A stretch of 64,000 nucleotides of DNA from JBEVOS01 sp044226655. Its GTDB lineage: Bacteria > Pseudomonadota > Alphaproteobacteria > Caulobacterales > Aquidulcibacteraceae. Below are positions 33,251 to 41,553 of this stretch, piece by piece. Numbering within the stretch: position 1 is the stretch's first letter; each line of letters begins with the position of its first letter. Both the position numbers and the translations under genes were made by a program. The stretch lies in assembly GCA_044226655.1 (NCBI GenBank), contig JBGAGO010000001.1:1302001-1366000 (forward strand), written 5' to 3'. Under the pieces are notes generated by a model. That model saw only the letters and a program-made list of their open reading frames with translations. It ran no database searches and was not told the DNA's origin.

Positions 33251-33438
33251 AGGGAAGGGCTAGTGTGCTTGCCTGCGCGCACGCCCGTCCAACCGCCCCA
33301 AGAGCTTGGTCTTGGTCGTGATGGTCTTAATCGTGCGTTTCGTCGCGCGGCGCGGCATGAGGGCGGGGATAGAGCGCAGCGCTGGAGGTGGCAAGGGCGC
33401 CATCGCCGCAGCCGTTTGGTCGCGGAACCGCATCCACA

Positions 33439-33462
33439 CCCCCTCCCCTCGCGGGGAGGGGG
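33439..33462. repeat. Family C short palindrome
   Basis: CCCCCTCCCCTCGCGGGGAG is a single palindromic arm of family C, 28 bp beyond the plsC-like stop. The rest of the 300-bp gap (33192-33490) holds only the asd leader and no convincing gene. Confidence 0.75.
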
Positions 33463-33490
33463 AGGCGTTTCAAGTTCAGGCAAACACGCT

Positions 33491-34204
33491 CTAGCGGGCG
33501 CGCGCGGCGAGCTCGGCGGTCGCGGTTTCGATGCGCGTCTCCAGTTCGCGCATGAACTCGGCGCGCGACAGGCCCGGTGCAATGGGCGGCAGATAGCGGA
33601 TCACGGCATGGCCGGGCGAGCGCATGATCCCGCTCGGCTTCCAGACAAACCCCGTGCTCACCGCCACCGGCACGCAGGGCGCGTCGAGATCGCGGTAGAG
33701 CGCGGCCACGCCCGGCTTGTAATCCGGCGGCGCGCCGATCTCTTTGCGCGTGCCTTCCGGGAAGATGACGATCGGGCGGCCTTCATCGGCGCGCGCGCGC
33801 GCATCGCGCAGCATCTGTTTCAACGCCGCCGCGCCCGCCTCGCGGTCGATCGCGATCATGCCGCAGCGCTGCGCGAACCAGCCGAAGATCGGCATCGAGA
33901 GCAATTCCTTCTTCAGCACGACGGCCGGGTCGCGCATCGACAGAAACGGCGTCATGGTGTCGAGCATGGCTTGGTGCTTGGAGGCGATCAGCACGCGGCC
34001 CGGCGGAATGTTCTCCGCGCCCTCCACGCTCACGCGCGCGCCGACGATCCAGCGCAGCGCCCAGATGTTGAAGCGCGACCAGGCCAACGGCGCGACCAGC
34101 GCCGCCTTGCGCGAGATCAGCGCGCCCGGCGCGAACAGGATCGCGACCGGGACCATGCTGCCATAGAGACACGCCACGTAGAGAAGCGAGCGGATGAATC
34201 TCAT
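33491..34204 (-). CDS. plsC: 1-acyl-sn-glycerol-3-phosphate acyltransferase
   Basis: A 237-residue PlsC-type enzyme. An N-terminal membrane segment is followed by the acyltransferase motif I variant ASKHQAMLDT (HxxxxD), motif IIIFPEGTR, and the later AVSTGFVWKPSG region. It adds the second acyl chain to lysophosphatidic acid at the inner membrane. The ATG at 34204 overlaps the ydcF stop by 4 bp and starts with a hydrophobic helix. A longer frame upstream only repeats ydcF sequence in another frame. Confidence 0.92.
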   Translation of the reverse strand: MRFIRSLLYVACLYGSMVPVAILFAPGALISRKAALVAPLAWSRFNIWALRWIVGARVSVEGAENIPPGRVLIASKHQAMLDTMTPFLSMRDPAVVLKKELLSMPIFGWFAQRCGMIAIDREAGAAALKQMLRDARARADEGRPIVIFPEGTRKEIGAPPDYKPGVAALYRDLDAPCVPVAVSTGFVWKPSGIMRSPGHAVIRYLPPIAPGLSRAEFMRELETRIETATAELAARAR

Positions 34205-34833
34205 TTCGCGCGCCGCGGCTCCGCTTGCCCGCCATCGCTGCTGAGTGCGATCAGAATCTCGCGCGCGCGGATGGTGAGATATTTCATGTATTCGCCGCCG
34301 AGATGGGAGGCCGCCGTCAGATTGCTGCGCCAAGAGCCGGCGCGGCCCCAGCGCGTCGCCACCGGATAGGGAATGATCTCCGCCGACGGCATCGCCAGCT
34401 GCAGCTCCGTCACCGACCGCGGCATGTGATAATCGTCGGTCACGAGAAGGAGCTTGTGAAAGCCGTTGCGCCGCGCCCAGACCGCGGTTTCCGACGCATT
34501 GCCGAGCGTGTCTTCCGCCGCGCGGCCAAGATCGATGCAGCATTGCGCGAGATCGCTGGGCGCATGCAGCAAGCGAAACAGCTCATCATCCTTCACATTC
34601 GGATCGACGCCAGAAATCAGCAGGCGCCGTCCATGGCCTTCCTTGAGCAATTGCACGCCGGTCTCCAAGCGGTCCAGCGAACCGCCGGTCAGCGCCACGA
34701 TCGCCTCCGCATCCGGCGTGGGATCGGGCGCGCGGTTTTCGCTGACGCCGCGCGCGAACGCCAGGAAGCCGAAGCCAAGCGCCAGCAGCGCGATCGTCAA
34801 CGCGCCCAAGAGCGCGCCGCGCAGCCAATTCAT
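34201..34833 (-). CDS. YdcF-like (DUF218) membrane protein
   Basis: A 210-residue protein with an N-terminal membrane helix and a DUF218 domain carrying AIVALTGGSLDRLETG, RLLISGVDP and LLVTDDYHMPRS. Relatives such as SanA and ElyC act in envelope or lipid-carrier metabolism. It sits in the ftsE-ftsX-ydcF-plsC operon with 4-bp overlaps at both ends, pointing to an envelope role. Confidence 0.88.
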   Translation of the reverse strand: MNWLRGALLGALTIALLALGFGFLAFARGVSENRAPDPTPDAEAIVALTGGSLDRLETGVQLLKEGHGRRLLISGVDPNVKDDELFRLLHAPSDLAQCCIDLGRAAEDTLGNASETAVWARRNGFHKLLLVTDDYHMPRSVTELQLAMPSAEIIPYPVATRWGRAGSWRSNLTAASHLGGEYMKYLTIRAREILIALSSDGGQAEPRRAK

Positions 34834-35687
34834 CCGAGCCTCGCCGCACGCATGAAATGGGCGTCCGCCGCCAGCCGCGCGCCGAGCGCCGCCGCCATCG
34901 CTGCGACGATCGGCGCGGCGATCAGCGGCGCGACATCGGCCGGCGCCAGTAGATGCAGCAGCGCGCGCGGCGCATGGTCCGGATAGGCCATATGCACGAA
35001 AGCGACAGCAGCGATCGCCGCGGCGATCGCGCCCGCGGCGCCCGCCACGAAGCCGATCGCGCCGCCTTCATCGGAAACGCCAAGCACGGCCTCGCCGCGC
35101 TCTGCGCCGAGATCGGCCATCACCGTCAAGAGATCGCGCCGGCGCGTCGCCACCGCGCGCGCTGCGAGCGCGACGATGAGCGCCATCACGATCGAAATGC
35201 CGATGGCCGCCCACAGGCTCGCCTGGCGCAAGCGCATGGCTTCATTGGCGCGGCCGTTGTCGTCCGGCGGGCCGATGGCTTCGGCCAGCACGCCGGCGTC
35301 GGCCAATTGCTGCACCAAAGAGCGCTGCGTGCGCCCGCTGGCCGGCGCATCGGGCGACAGCGTCACCTCGATCAGCCGCAGCGGCGGCAATTCCGCGCTG
35401 CGCACGGTCGAGCCCGACCAATCTTCCAACAGCTGCGCGGCCCGCGATTGCGTCATCACCTGGGCTTCGGCGACTTCGGGCGCGCCGATCAGCACGGCGG
35501 CGGCGCGGTGCAGCCCGTCCTCGCCCTCCGGCGCCATCACGCGCACGATCAGATAGCCCTCGCGGTCGCGCAGCACGCCGGCGGCGGCGCGGTCGACCGC
35601 GCGCGCGCCCGCGCAGGCCAAAGCCGCCGTGAAGCAGGCCACGATCATTGTCCACAGCATCGAACGGTCGCGCGACGGGCGGATCAT
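34830..35687 (-). CDS. ftsX: Cell-division permease FtsX
   Basis: A 285-residue protein, short for the family (E. coli has about 350). It has one N-terminal membrane helix, a periplasmic loop of about 120 residues, and three C-terminal helices with the TRRRDLLTVMADLGAERGEA FtsX-domain segment. In known systems FtsEX activates peptidoglycan hydrolases in the periplasm. The start is the ATG overlapping the ftsE stop (ATGA). Its partner FtsE here has lost most ATPase motifs. Confidence 0.88.
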   Translation of the reverse strand: MIRPSRDRSMLWTMIVACFTAALACAGARAVDRAAAGVLRDREGYLIVRVMAPEGEDGLHRAAAVLIGAPEVAEAQVMTQSRAAQLLEDWSGSTVRSAELPPLRLIEVTLSPDAPASGRTQRSLVQQLADAGVLAEAIGPPDDNGRANEAMRLRQASLWAAIGISIVMALIVALAARAVATRRRDLLTVMADLGAERGEAVLGVSDEGGAIGFVAGAAGAIAAAIAAVAFVHMAYPDHAPRALLHLLAPADVAPLIAAPIVAAMAAALGARLAADAHFMRAARLG

Positions 35688-36406
35688 TCGGCCGCCTCCA
35701 CATGCGGATCGCCGTCGCGGGCCATGCGCCCGACATTCATGGTCCAATGCGCCGCATCGAGGCCCGAGGCGACGGAGTCGTCCTGCGACGTGATGATCAC
35801 CGCCGCGCCCACACGCCGCAGCTCGGCCAGCAAGCGGATCATGCGCCGCGCCGCCTCGGGCGCGAGCCCGGAGGTCGGCGCATCGGCGAGGATGAGATCG
35901 GGCTTGGCCGCCAGCGCGCGCGCGATGGCGATGCGCCGCCGCTCCACCGCCGAGAGCCGCCAGGCCGGATCGTCCATGCCGGCATTGAGCCCGACATAGG
36001 AGATCAGCGCGCGCACATCCTCGGCGTAGTCCACAGCTTTGCGGCCGGCTAATCGGAGCGGCAGCGCAATGTTTTCGAACGCGCTCCAGCTCTCCACAAG
36101 CGTGGGATCCTCCGCCACATAGCCGATGCGTTGCTTGAGCGCCGCGCGCGCCGGCCCGCGCAGCCGCGCGATATCCTGGCCGAGGATCAGGGCGCGCCCG
36201 CCGCGCGGCCGCAAAGCCAGCCGTAACAGATGGATAAGACTCGATTTTCCCGCCGCCGTCGCGCCCGTGACGAGCGTGACCTCGCCGCCGCGCGCCTCGA
36301 ACGAAACGTCGCGCAGCACCTCGGCCCCGCCATAGGCGGCGGTGACGCGGTCAAGCCGAACGGCCAAGCGTCCGGCGCTGGGACTGCGCTCAGTCGGCGG
36401 GAGCAT
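35684..36406 (-). CDS. ftsE: FtsE-like ABC ATPase with degenerate catalytic motifs
   Basis: A 240-residue ABC-fold protein directly upstream of ftsX. Walker A is intact (GATAAGKSS). The other motifs are changed: the Q-loop reads GYVAEDP (Gln to Glu), the signature LSAVERRR replaces LSGGExQR, Walker B ends LILADAPTS (catalytic Glu to Ala), the D-loop reads GLAPE, and the H-loop reads IITSQDD (His to Gln). It should bind nucleotide but hydrolyse it poorly if at all. The frame is intact with normal codon use, so it is not a pseudogene by sequence. It probably acts as a regulatory or structural partner of FtsX. Confidence 0.85.
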   Translation of the reverse strand: MLPPTERSPSAGRLAVRLDRVTAAYGGAEVLRDVSFEARGGEVTLVTGATAAGKSSLIHLLRLALRPRGGRALILGQDIARLRGPARAALKQRIGYVAEDPTLVESWSAFENIALPLRLAGRKAVDYAEDVRALISYVGLNAGMDDPAWRLSAVERRRIAIARALAAKPDLILADAPTSGLAPEAARRMIRLLAELRRVGAAVIITSQDDSVASGLDAAHWTMNVGRMARDGDPHVEAAE

Positions 36407-36476
36407 CGATAGACATTCGTAAGAGAATCAATGCAGCGGGATAGGTCAGCCCAGTTTGTCTCTTCAAACGATTACC

Positions 36477-37388
36477 ATGATCCTGACCTGCACGTCTTGC
36501 TCCACACGCTATTACGCGGATGACGCCACCATCGGGCCCAGCGGCCGGACAGTGCGCTGCGCCGCGTGCGGCAATGAATGGTTCGCGGAAGCCCAGCTGG
36601 TGCTGAGCGAAGCCGCCGGCCCCAAATCGGAGCCGCTCACCCGCGAACGGGTCGAGCGCATGCGCCGGGCCGCCACAGAAGCTGGCCCGGGACCCGCGCC
36701 CTCGGCCGCCGCGCGCTACCGCCAGCAGCAGGCCGACCGGATGCGCCGCGAGCGCACCCGCGCCGCCGTCGTCGCCTGGGGCGCGACGGGCGCAGCCCTG
36801 GCCGCCTCGGTCGCGGGCGCCGCCGTGTTCCGGCAGGACGTCGCGGAAATCTGGCCGCGCTCGGCCAGCGCGTTCGCGGCCGTAGGCCTCGACGTGAACG
36901 TCTATGGCCTCGAATTCGAGAACATCGCCGTCGAACGCGCCTTCGAGGGCGCGACGCCGGTGCTGCTGGTGACGGGTGATGTGCGCAATATCGGCCACAG
37001 CGATAAGGCCGCGCCGCCGATCCGCATCACCTTGCGCGATCAGCACTCGAACGAGCTTTACGAGTTCATCCAGGCGATGGACGGCCATATCGGCGCCGGC
37101 GGCCAGACGCCGTTCCACATCCGCATGGAAAACCCGCCGGATGCCGCGGTCGATATGGAAGCCTCGTTCGCGACAGCGGCCGAAGCCGCCGCTTTCGCCG
37201 CGCAGGCGCCGCATGCCGCGCCGCCCGCTCAAGCCGCGCCCGTCGCGCCCGACCTTGAGGCGCCGCTGGTGCTGGGGCCGACGGATGAAGCCGTCGATGC
37301 CCCGGACCACTTGTCGGAAAATGGCGGCGGCCCCATTGACGGGCTGGCTCCGCGCTTCTCGACGGAGACCGTCACACACGGTGGCTGA
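36477..37388 (+). CDS. Zinc-ribbon (MJ0042-type) membrane protein
   Basis: A 303-residue protein. The N-terminal zinc ribbon has two CxxC pairs (CTSC and CAAC) of the MJ0042 type. A charged region and a membrane segment (VVAWGATGAALAASVAGA) follow. The extracytoplasmic part contains LLVTGDVRNIGH and IRITLRDQHSNEL, as in the DUF3426 family, and the C terminus is alanine/proline-rich. The start at ATG 36477 places the ribbon at the very N terminus. It is divergent from ftsE and 2 bp upstream of the phosphoribosyltransferase gene. The function is unknown. Confidence 0.85.
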   Translation: MILTCTSCSTRYYADDATIGPSGRTVRCAACGNEWFAEAQLVLSEAAGPKSEPLTRERVERMRRAATEAGPGPAPSAAARYRQQQADRMRRERTRAAVVAWGATGAALAASVAGAAVFRQDVAEIWPRSASAFAAVGLDVNVYGLEFENIAVERAFEGATPVLLVTGDVRNIGHSDKAAPPIRITLRDQHSNELYEFIQAMDGHIGAGGQTPFHIRMENPPDAAVDMEASFATAAEAAAFAAQAPHAAPPAQAAPVAPDLEAPLVLGPTDEAVDAPDHLSENGGGPIDGLAPRFSTETVTHGG

Positions 37389-37390
37389 GC

Positions 37391-37918
37391 GTGGCTGAGG
37401 CCGAGCGGTTTCGCGTTCTCTTCACGGAAGACCAGATTGCAGAGCGGGTCGAGGCGCTGGCCGAAGCGCTGGCGCGCGAGGTCGCGAGCGATTGGACCAT
37501 CGTGGCGCTGCTGCAGGGCGCCATGCCGTTCACGACCGATCTGATGCGCGCTTTGGCGCGGCGCGGCGTGCATCCGCTGCTCAATTGCCTCTGGCTCGAA
37601 AGCTATCGCGATGCGCGCGAATCCTCCGGGCAGGTCGTGGTGCGCGCCGATATCTCGCGCCCGATCGAAGGCAAGCCCGCGCTGATCATCGATGACGTGT
37701 TCGACAGTGGGCGCACCATCGCCTTCGCGCGCACGCATCTCCTCGCCAAAGGCGCCACGCGCACGCTCGCCTGCGCCTTCGTGCGCAAACCCGCCGCCAA
37801 GAACGAACCGATCGATTTCGTCGGCTTCGACGCGCCCGACGAGTTCATCGTCGGCTACGGCATGGACGACGCCGGCCGCTATCGCGGCCTGCCTTATGTC
37901 GGCGTGGTGGAGGGGTAG
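37391..37918 (+). CDS. hpt: Purine phosphoribosyltransferase (hypoxanthine type)
   Basis: A 175-residue type I phosphoribosyltransferase. The PRPP loop is ALIIDDVFDSGRTIAFA, preceded by LLQGAMPFTTDLMRAL and followed by KNEPIDFVGFDAPDEFIVGYGMD, as in Hpt proteins. It salvages hypoxanthine or guanine into nucleotides. It starts with GTG, inside a tandem 10-bp duplication GTGGCTGAGC-GTGGCTGAGG that spans the stop of the previous gene. The two genes are therefore closely coupled. Confidence 0.88.
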   Translation: MAEAERFRVLFTEDQIAERVEALAEALAREVASDWTIVALLQGAMPFTTDLMRALARRGVHPLLNCLWLESYRDARESSGQVVVRADISRPIEGKPALIIDDVFDSGRTIAFARTHLLAKGATRTLACAFVRKPAAKNEPIDFVGFDAPDEFIVGYGMDDAGRYRGLPYVGVVEG

Positions 37919-37946
37919 GGGCGCGATCGTTCCTCCCTTTAGCGAA

Positions 37947-38098
37947 CCCCCTCCCCGCGAGGGGAGGGGGCAGGGGGTGGGGCGAAGCCCGTCGTTTAAG
38001 TATCCGTGATCCATTCCAACGTGGGATGATTTCGCCCAAGATTTGGAAACCTCGCGTTTCACCCCACCCCTCGATCCCCTCCCCTCGCGGGGAGGGGA
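37947..38098. repeat. Long inverted repeat, family C copy 5
   Basis: The arms are CCCCCTCCCCGCGAGGGGAG and CCCTCCCCTCGCGGGGAGGG, with CAGGGGGTGGGGCGAA facing TTTCACCCCACCCCT. It is in the gap between the convergent hpt and queE genes. The central 60 bases are AT-richer than the surroundings and hold no gene. Confidence 0.85.
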
Positions 38099-38144
38099 CC
38101 ATGCGTCTCTTTTGCAGAGGTTTCTCTTCGCGGGAGAGACCGCC

Positions 38145-38912
38145 TCACACCCCGCGCTTTTCGCCGAACATATGAATGTGCAGGCGGTCGCTGAAGCGGA
38201 AGCCGGCGGCGTCGATGGCGGGTCTAAGGGCGGCGGCGCGCACGTGCAGCGCGTCGGAATTGGCTCCCTCCGGCATCACCCACACGCGCGACGGCGCGAT
38301 CTCCAGCGTGCGCGTCAGCGCCGCAATCGTCGCGACATCCTCCGCCGTGCGCGCCACGAATTTGAACGCGGCTTGTTCGCCGAGGCCCGCATAAAGCCGC
38401 AGCACGTCCGGCTTCAGCGCGAGGGCGGGATCATTGCCCGAATGCGCCAGCTTCGGCGACACGACGAAGAGCGAAACCTGTTCGATCAGCGCCGGCGCTG
38501 GCGCAATCGATCCATTGGTCTCGATTTCGATCGATCGCGCGGGCTGCGCGGCCCGCAGAAGCGCTGCAAGCGCAGCGACCGCGTCTTGCTGCATCAGCGG
38601 CTCGCCGCCGGTGATGACGATCCCTTCCGCCGGCAGCGCATCGATCAGGCGCGCGACCTCGTCGATCTCGCGCTTCTCCATCTCCGCGCGCATGTCGAAT
38701 TTGTGCGGCGCGCCGGGCTTGTCGCGCTCATGCGCGAACGGCGTGTCCTGCCAATTCCACGTATAGGCCGTGTCGCACCACACGCAGTGCAGATTGCAGC
38801 CGCTGAGCCGCACGAAGGTCCGCTCGCGCCCGGCGTGCGGGCCCTCGCCCTGAATGGAGCGGAAGATTTCAGGCTCGGTCGCGCTCTGCTTGGCGAGCCG
38901 CAGGATCGCCAT
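38145..38912 (-). CDS. queE: 7-carboxy-7-deazaguanine synthase
   Basis: A 255-residue radical-SAM enzyme. The cluster motif is C-x3-C-x2-C (CNLHCVWC) within SGCNLHCVWCDTAYTW, and the N-terminal FRSIQGEGPHAGR is a QueE hallmark. GEPLMQQD follows. It makes the 7-deazaguanine core used for queuosine in tRNA. It begins 3 bp after the TIGR02302 gene stop, so it is the last member of a five-gene run. Confidence 0.93.
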   Translation of the reverse strand: MAILRLAKQSATEPEIFRSIQGEGPHAGRERTFVRLSGCNLHCVWCDTAYTWNWQDTPFAHERDKPGAPHKFDMRAEMEKREIDEVARLIDALPAEGIVITGGEPLMQQDAVAALAALLRAAQPARSIEIETNGSIAPAPALIEQVSLFVVSPKLAHSGNDPALALKPDVLRLYAGLGEQAAFKFVARTAEDVATIAALTRTLEIAPSRVWVMPEGANSDALHVRAAALRPAIDAAGFRFSDRLHIHMFGEKRGV

Positions 38913-38915
38913 GGC

Positions 38916-41492
38916 TCAGGAGCCGGTGAAGCGGTCGAGCAGACGGCGCAGATATTCGCGCTCGCTTTCCGGCCGATTGGGATCGCCGGCGCGGCGGCGG
39001 ATGTCGTCCAGGATTTCGCGTGCGCGCACGTGATCGCTCAGCGTCGGCACTTGCGTGTCGCCATCGCCGGCGCCCGCGCCAGTGCTGCGGCCCAGCGGAT
39101 CGCGTTCGCCGCCGCCTTGCTCGCCATCGCCGTCTTCGCCGCGGCGGCGCATTTCGGCGGCGAGTTCATTGGCGCCGCGCCGCATCGAGGACAGCGCTTC
39201 GTCTTGCGCGGCGCGCGCATCTTCGAAATCGCCGCGCCGCAACGCATCTTCCGCGCGCCGCATGGCGCCTTCGGCGCGGTCAAGCGCGGCGCTCTGCGCG
39301 CCATCCTGCGAGGCCTGCGCGCGCGCTTCGCCAAGGCTTTGACGGATCTGGCCCTGGCGCTGGGCCAGCGAGCCGCCTTCGCCGCCTTCCTGGCCCTGAT
39401 CGCCGTTTTCCTGCTGCGCTTGGCTCGGATCCTGCTGCTGGCTCTGCGTGTCGTCATTGAGCGCGCGCTGATCGCCGATCGCATCGGACAATTGATCCAT
39501 GCCTTGCGACAGGCCGCTATCGGATGGCTGGGGCGCGCCGCCCTGTTCGCCGCCCTGGCCTTGCTGGCTCATGCGCACTTCGAGATTGGCCAGCATCTGG
39601 TTGAGCTGCTGCAAGAGTTGCTGCGCTTCGGCGGTGCGGCCTTCCTGCGCCAGCCGTTCGACCTCGCGCATCAGCTCCTGAATGTCGCGCTGGCTGAGCG
39701 TCTGCTGCTCCTGCTGATCTTCCTGCGTCTGCGCGCGCTCGCCATTGCGCTGCGCTTCGGCGACCAGGGCTTGCAGATAATTCTCCGTCGCCTGCCGCAG
39801 CGCCTGCATCAATTGGCGGATGCGGTCCGGGCTGGCGCCGTTCGCCATCGCATCGGAGAGCGCGCGCTGCGCCATTTCGAGCGCACGGCGCGCATCGGCG
39901 GCCGAGCCGAATTCGGCGCGCAGCGCCGTGCGCCAGAGCGTATCGGCCGCGCGGCTCGTGTCGTCGATCTCGCGCGCCTGGCTGATCTCGCCGCGCGCGA
40001 GCCGGAAGCCGAGGAACACGGCGCGGTCGCGGAAATAGCCGTCCTCCGGCTGCATGGTCAGCGCATCGATGAAGCGCGCGGCGCGGCGCACGCCATCGGG
40101 CGCGCGTTCGAGGCGCGGGTCCTGATCGTCGGTCTTGAGCACGAGCGGACGCGAGCCGAACACCGGGTCGTAATCGTCGAACGTCGCCGGCCCGCCCGGC
40201 GCGATCACGCGGAAGCGATAGGGCCGGCGCTCCCACAGGATCATCTTGCGGATTTCGATCGCCGCCTGCGCCAGCGGCTGCAGGAAGACGCGCTCCGGCA
40301 GATGCAGCCGCATCGGCGCGCTCTCGCCCGCCTGGCCGAGCGCATCGAACGCCACCAGCCGCACCTCGACATCCATGCCCGCATAAGGATGCTGCGCGAG
40401 ATCGAGCTCGACCTCGCCATTGGCTTCGCGCGGATCGCCAGTCGGGGATTCGAATTCCGTGTCTTCGGGCGGCGCGCCGCGCAGCCCTTCGGGCGGCGTG
40501 ACCGGGCGCATGCGCAGCGCCATGCGCCGCACGCCGAAATCGTCGCGCGCGCTCCATTTGAACGCGATGTGATCGTTTTCGAGCACGACGGGCGTATCGC
40601 CGAACGCCGCGCTCGGCGCCGCATCGGGCGCAGCGTTGATGCGCCAGGTTGCGCGCGTGAGGAACCGCACGACGCGCAGCTTGCCCGAGCCCGGCAGAGC
40701 GAGATGCGCTTCATAGGCGCCGTCGGCCGCGCGCGTGAAGCGCGCTTCATGGCGGCCGCCCACGCCGTCGAAGATGAGGCGCGGCGCGCCGACCGGGCCG
40801 GTTACGCGCACCGTGACATCGCCGCGCGGCGGCATGTCGACGCGCTGGCCGGCGCGTTCCGAAATCGAAATCGGGGCGCCATGCGTGTAGGCGGCGGGCG
40901 TCACCCAGGCTTCGATCTGCATCGGCTGATCGCCGACCAGCGGGCCGGGATCGGGCACGAGCGCGCGCGCCAGCCGATCCGGCGCCAGCGCGCCCGCGAT
41001 CAGCGCGCCGACGACGAGCGCGAGCGCCACGCCATAGCGCGTGCGCCACGGATCGACGCGCTGGAGATCGAAGCGCAGCGGGCCGGCTTTGACATCTTTC
41101 GCGCGCGCCCGCGCACGATCTTGCTCGCGCCGCCACAGCGCGATGCCGGCGGGATCGAGCTTGGCGGGAATATCGTCCAGCGCTTCGAAGGCGGATGGAT
41201 CGAGCCGGGAATCGATGGCGAGCCGCGCCCGCGCTTCGGCGTTCGACGGCGCGCGATAGCGGCGCCAATGGCGCACGGCGAAAAAGAGAAAGGCGGCCCA
41301 GGCGGCGATGACGGCCAGGCTCTGCGCCAAAGGCGGCGCCTGGTCGGGCAGGCCGGTGAGCCAGAGCGCCAGCCAGGCGCCGAACGCCAGCGCGATCGGC
41401 AAGGCGAGGCGGAACGCGCGCTCCGCGCCCATGCGGCTCTTCGCGCGGGCGATTTCCCGGGCGAGCTGGCTGAGGGCGTCGGCGTGCTGCAC
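38916..41492 (-). CDS. TIGR02302/DUF4175 family large membrane-linked protein
   Basis: An 858-residue protein. Two or three membrane segments near the N terminus are followed by a long beta-rich extracytoplasmic region (about residues 190-450). A very glutamine and glutamate-rich helical region comes next, with runs such as QEDQQEQQTLSQRDIQELM and QGQGGEQGG, and the charged C-terminal end carries RDPLGR. Members occur next to lysA in alphaproteobacteria and have no proven function. The gene is 61 bp downstream of lysA and 3 bp upstream of queE. Confidence 0.88.
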   Translation of the reverse strand: MQHADALSQLAREIARAKSRMGAERAFRLALPIALAFGAWLALWLTGLPDQAPPLAQSLAVIAAWAAFLFFAVRHWRRYRAPSNAEARARLAIDSRLDPSAFEALDDIPAKLDPAGIALWRREQDRARARAKDVKAGPLRFDLQRVDPWRTRYGVALALVVGALIAGALAPDRLARALVPDPGPLVGDQPMQIEAWVTPAAYTHGAPISISERAGQRVDMPPRGDVTVRVTGPVGAPRLIFDGVGGRHEARFTRAADGAYEAHLALPGSGKLRVVRFLTRATWRINAAPDAAPSAAFGDTPVVLENDHIAFKWSARDDFGVRRMALRMRPVTPPEGLRGAPPEDTEFESPTGDPREANGEVELDLAQHPYAGMDVEVRLVAFDALGQAGESAPMRLHLPERVFLQPLAQAAIEIRKMILWERRPYRFRVIAPGGPATFDDYDPVFGSRPLVLKTDDQDPRLERAPDGVRRAARFIDALTMQPEDGYFRDRAVFLGFRLARGEISQAREIDDTSRAADTLWRTALRAEFGSAADARRALEMAQRALSDAMANGASPDRIRQLMQALRQATENYLQALVAEAQRNGERAQTQEDQQEQQTLSQRDIQELMREVERLAQEGRTAEAQQLLQQLNQMLANLEVRMSQQGQGGEQGGAPQPSDSGLSQGMDQLSDAIGDQRALNDDTQSQQQDPSQAQQENGDQGQEGGEGGSLAQRQGQIRQSLGEARAQASQDGAQSAALDRAEGAMRRAEDALRRGDFEDARAAQDEALSSMRRGANELAAEMRRRGEDGDGEQGGGERDPLGRSTGAGAGDGDTQVPTLSDHVRAREILDDIRRRAGDPNRPESEREYLRRLLDRFTGS

Positions 41493-41553
41493 GGGCGAAG
41501 GCTAGCAGGGGAGTTCCGGCCAAACCATGACCAGAGGCGCCGGCGGCGCCCGG

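Noticed and set aside
35684..36406. ftsE as a pseudogene
   Set aside because: The frame is full length, overlaps ftsX as a working operon and keeps Walker A, so divergence is preferred to decay.
37381..37400. Tandem GTGGCTGAGC/GTGGCTGAGG as a designed dual start for hpt
   Set aside because: Only the second GTG is in frame with Hpt; the first leads to a stop within six codons, so it is probably a small chance duplication.
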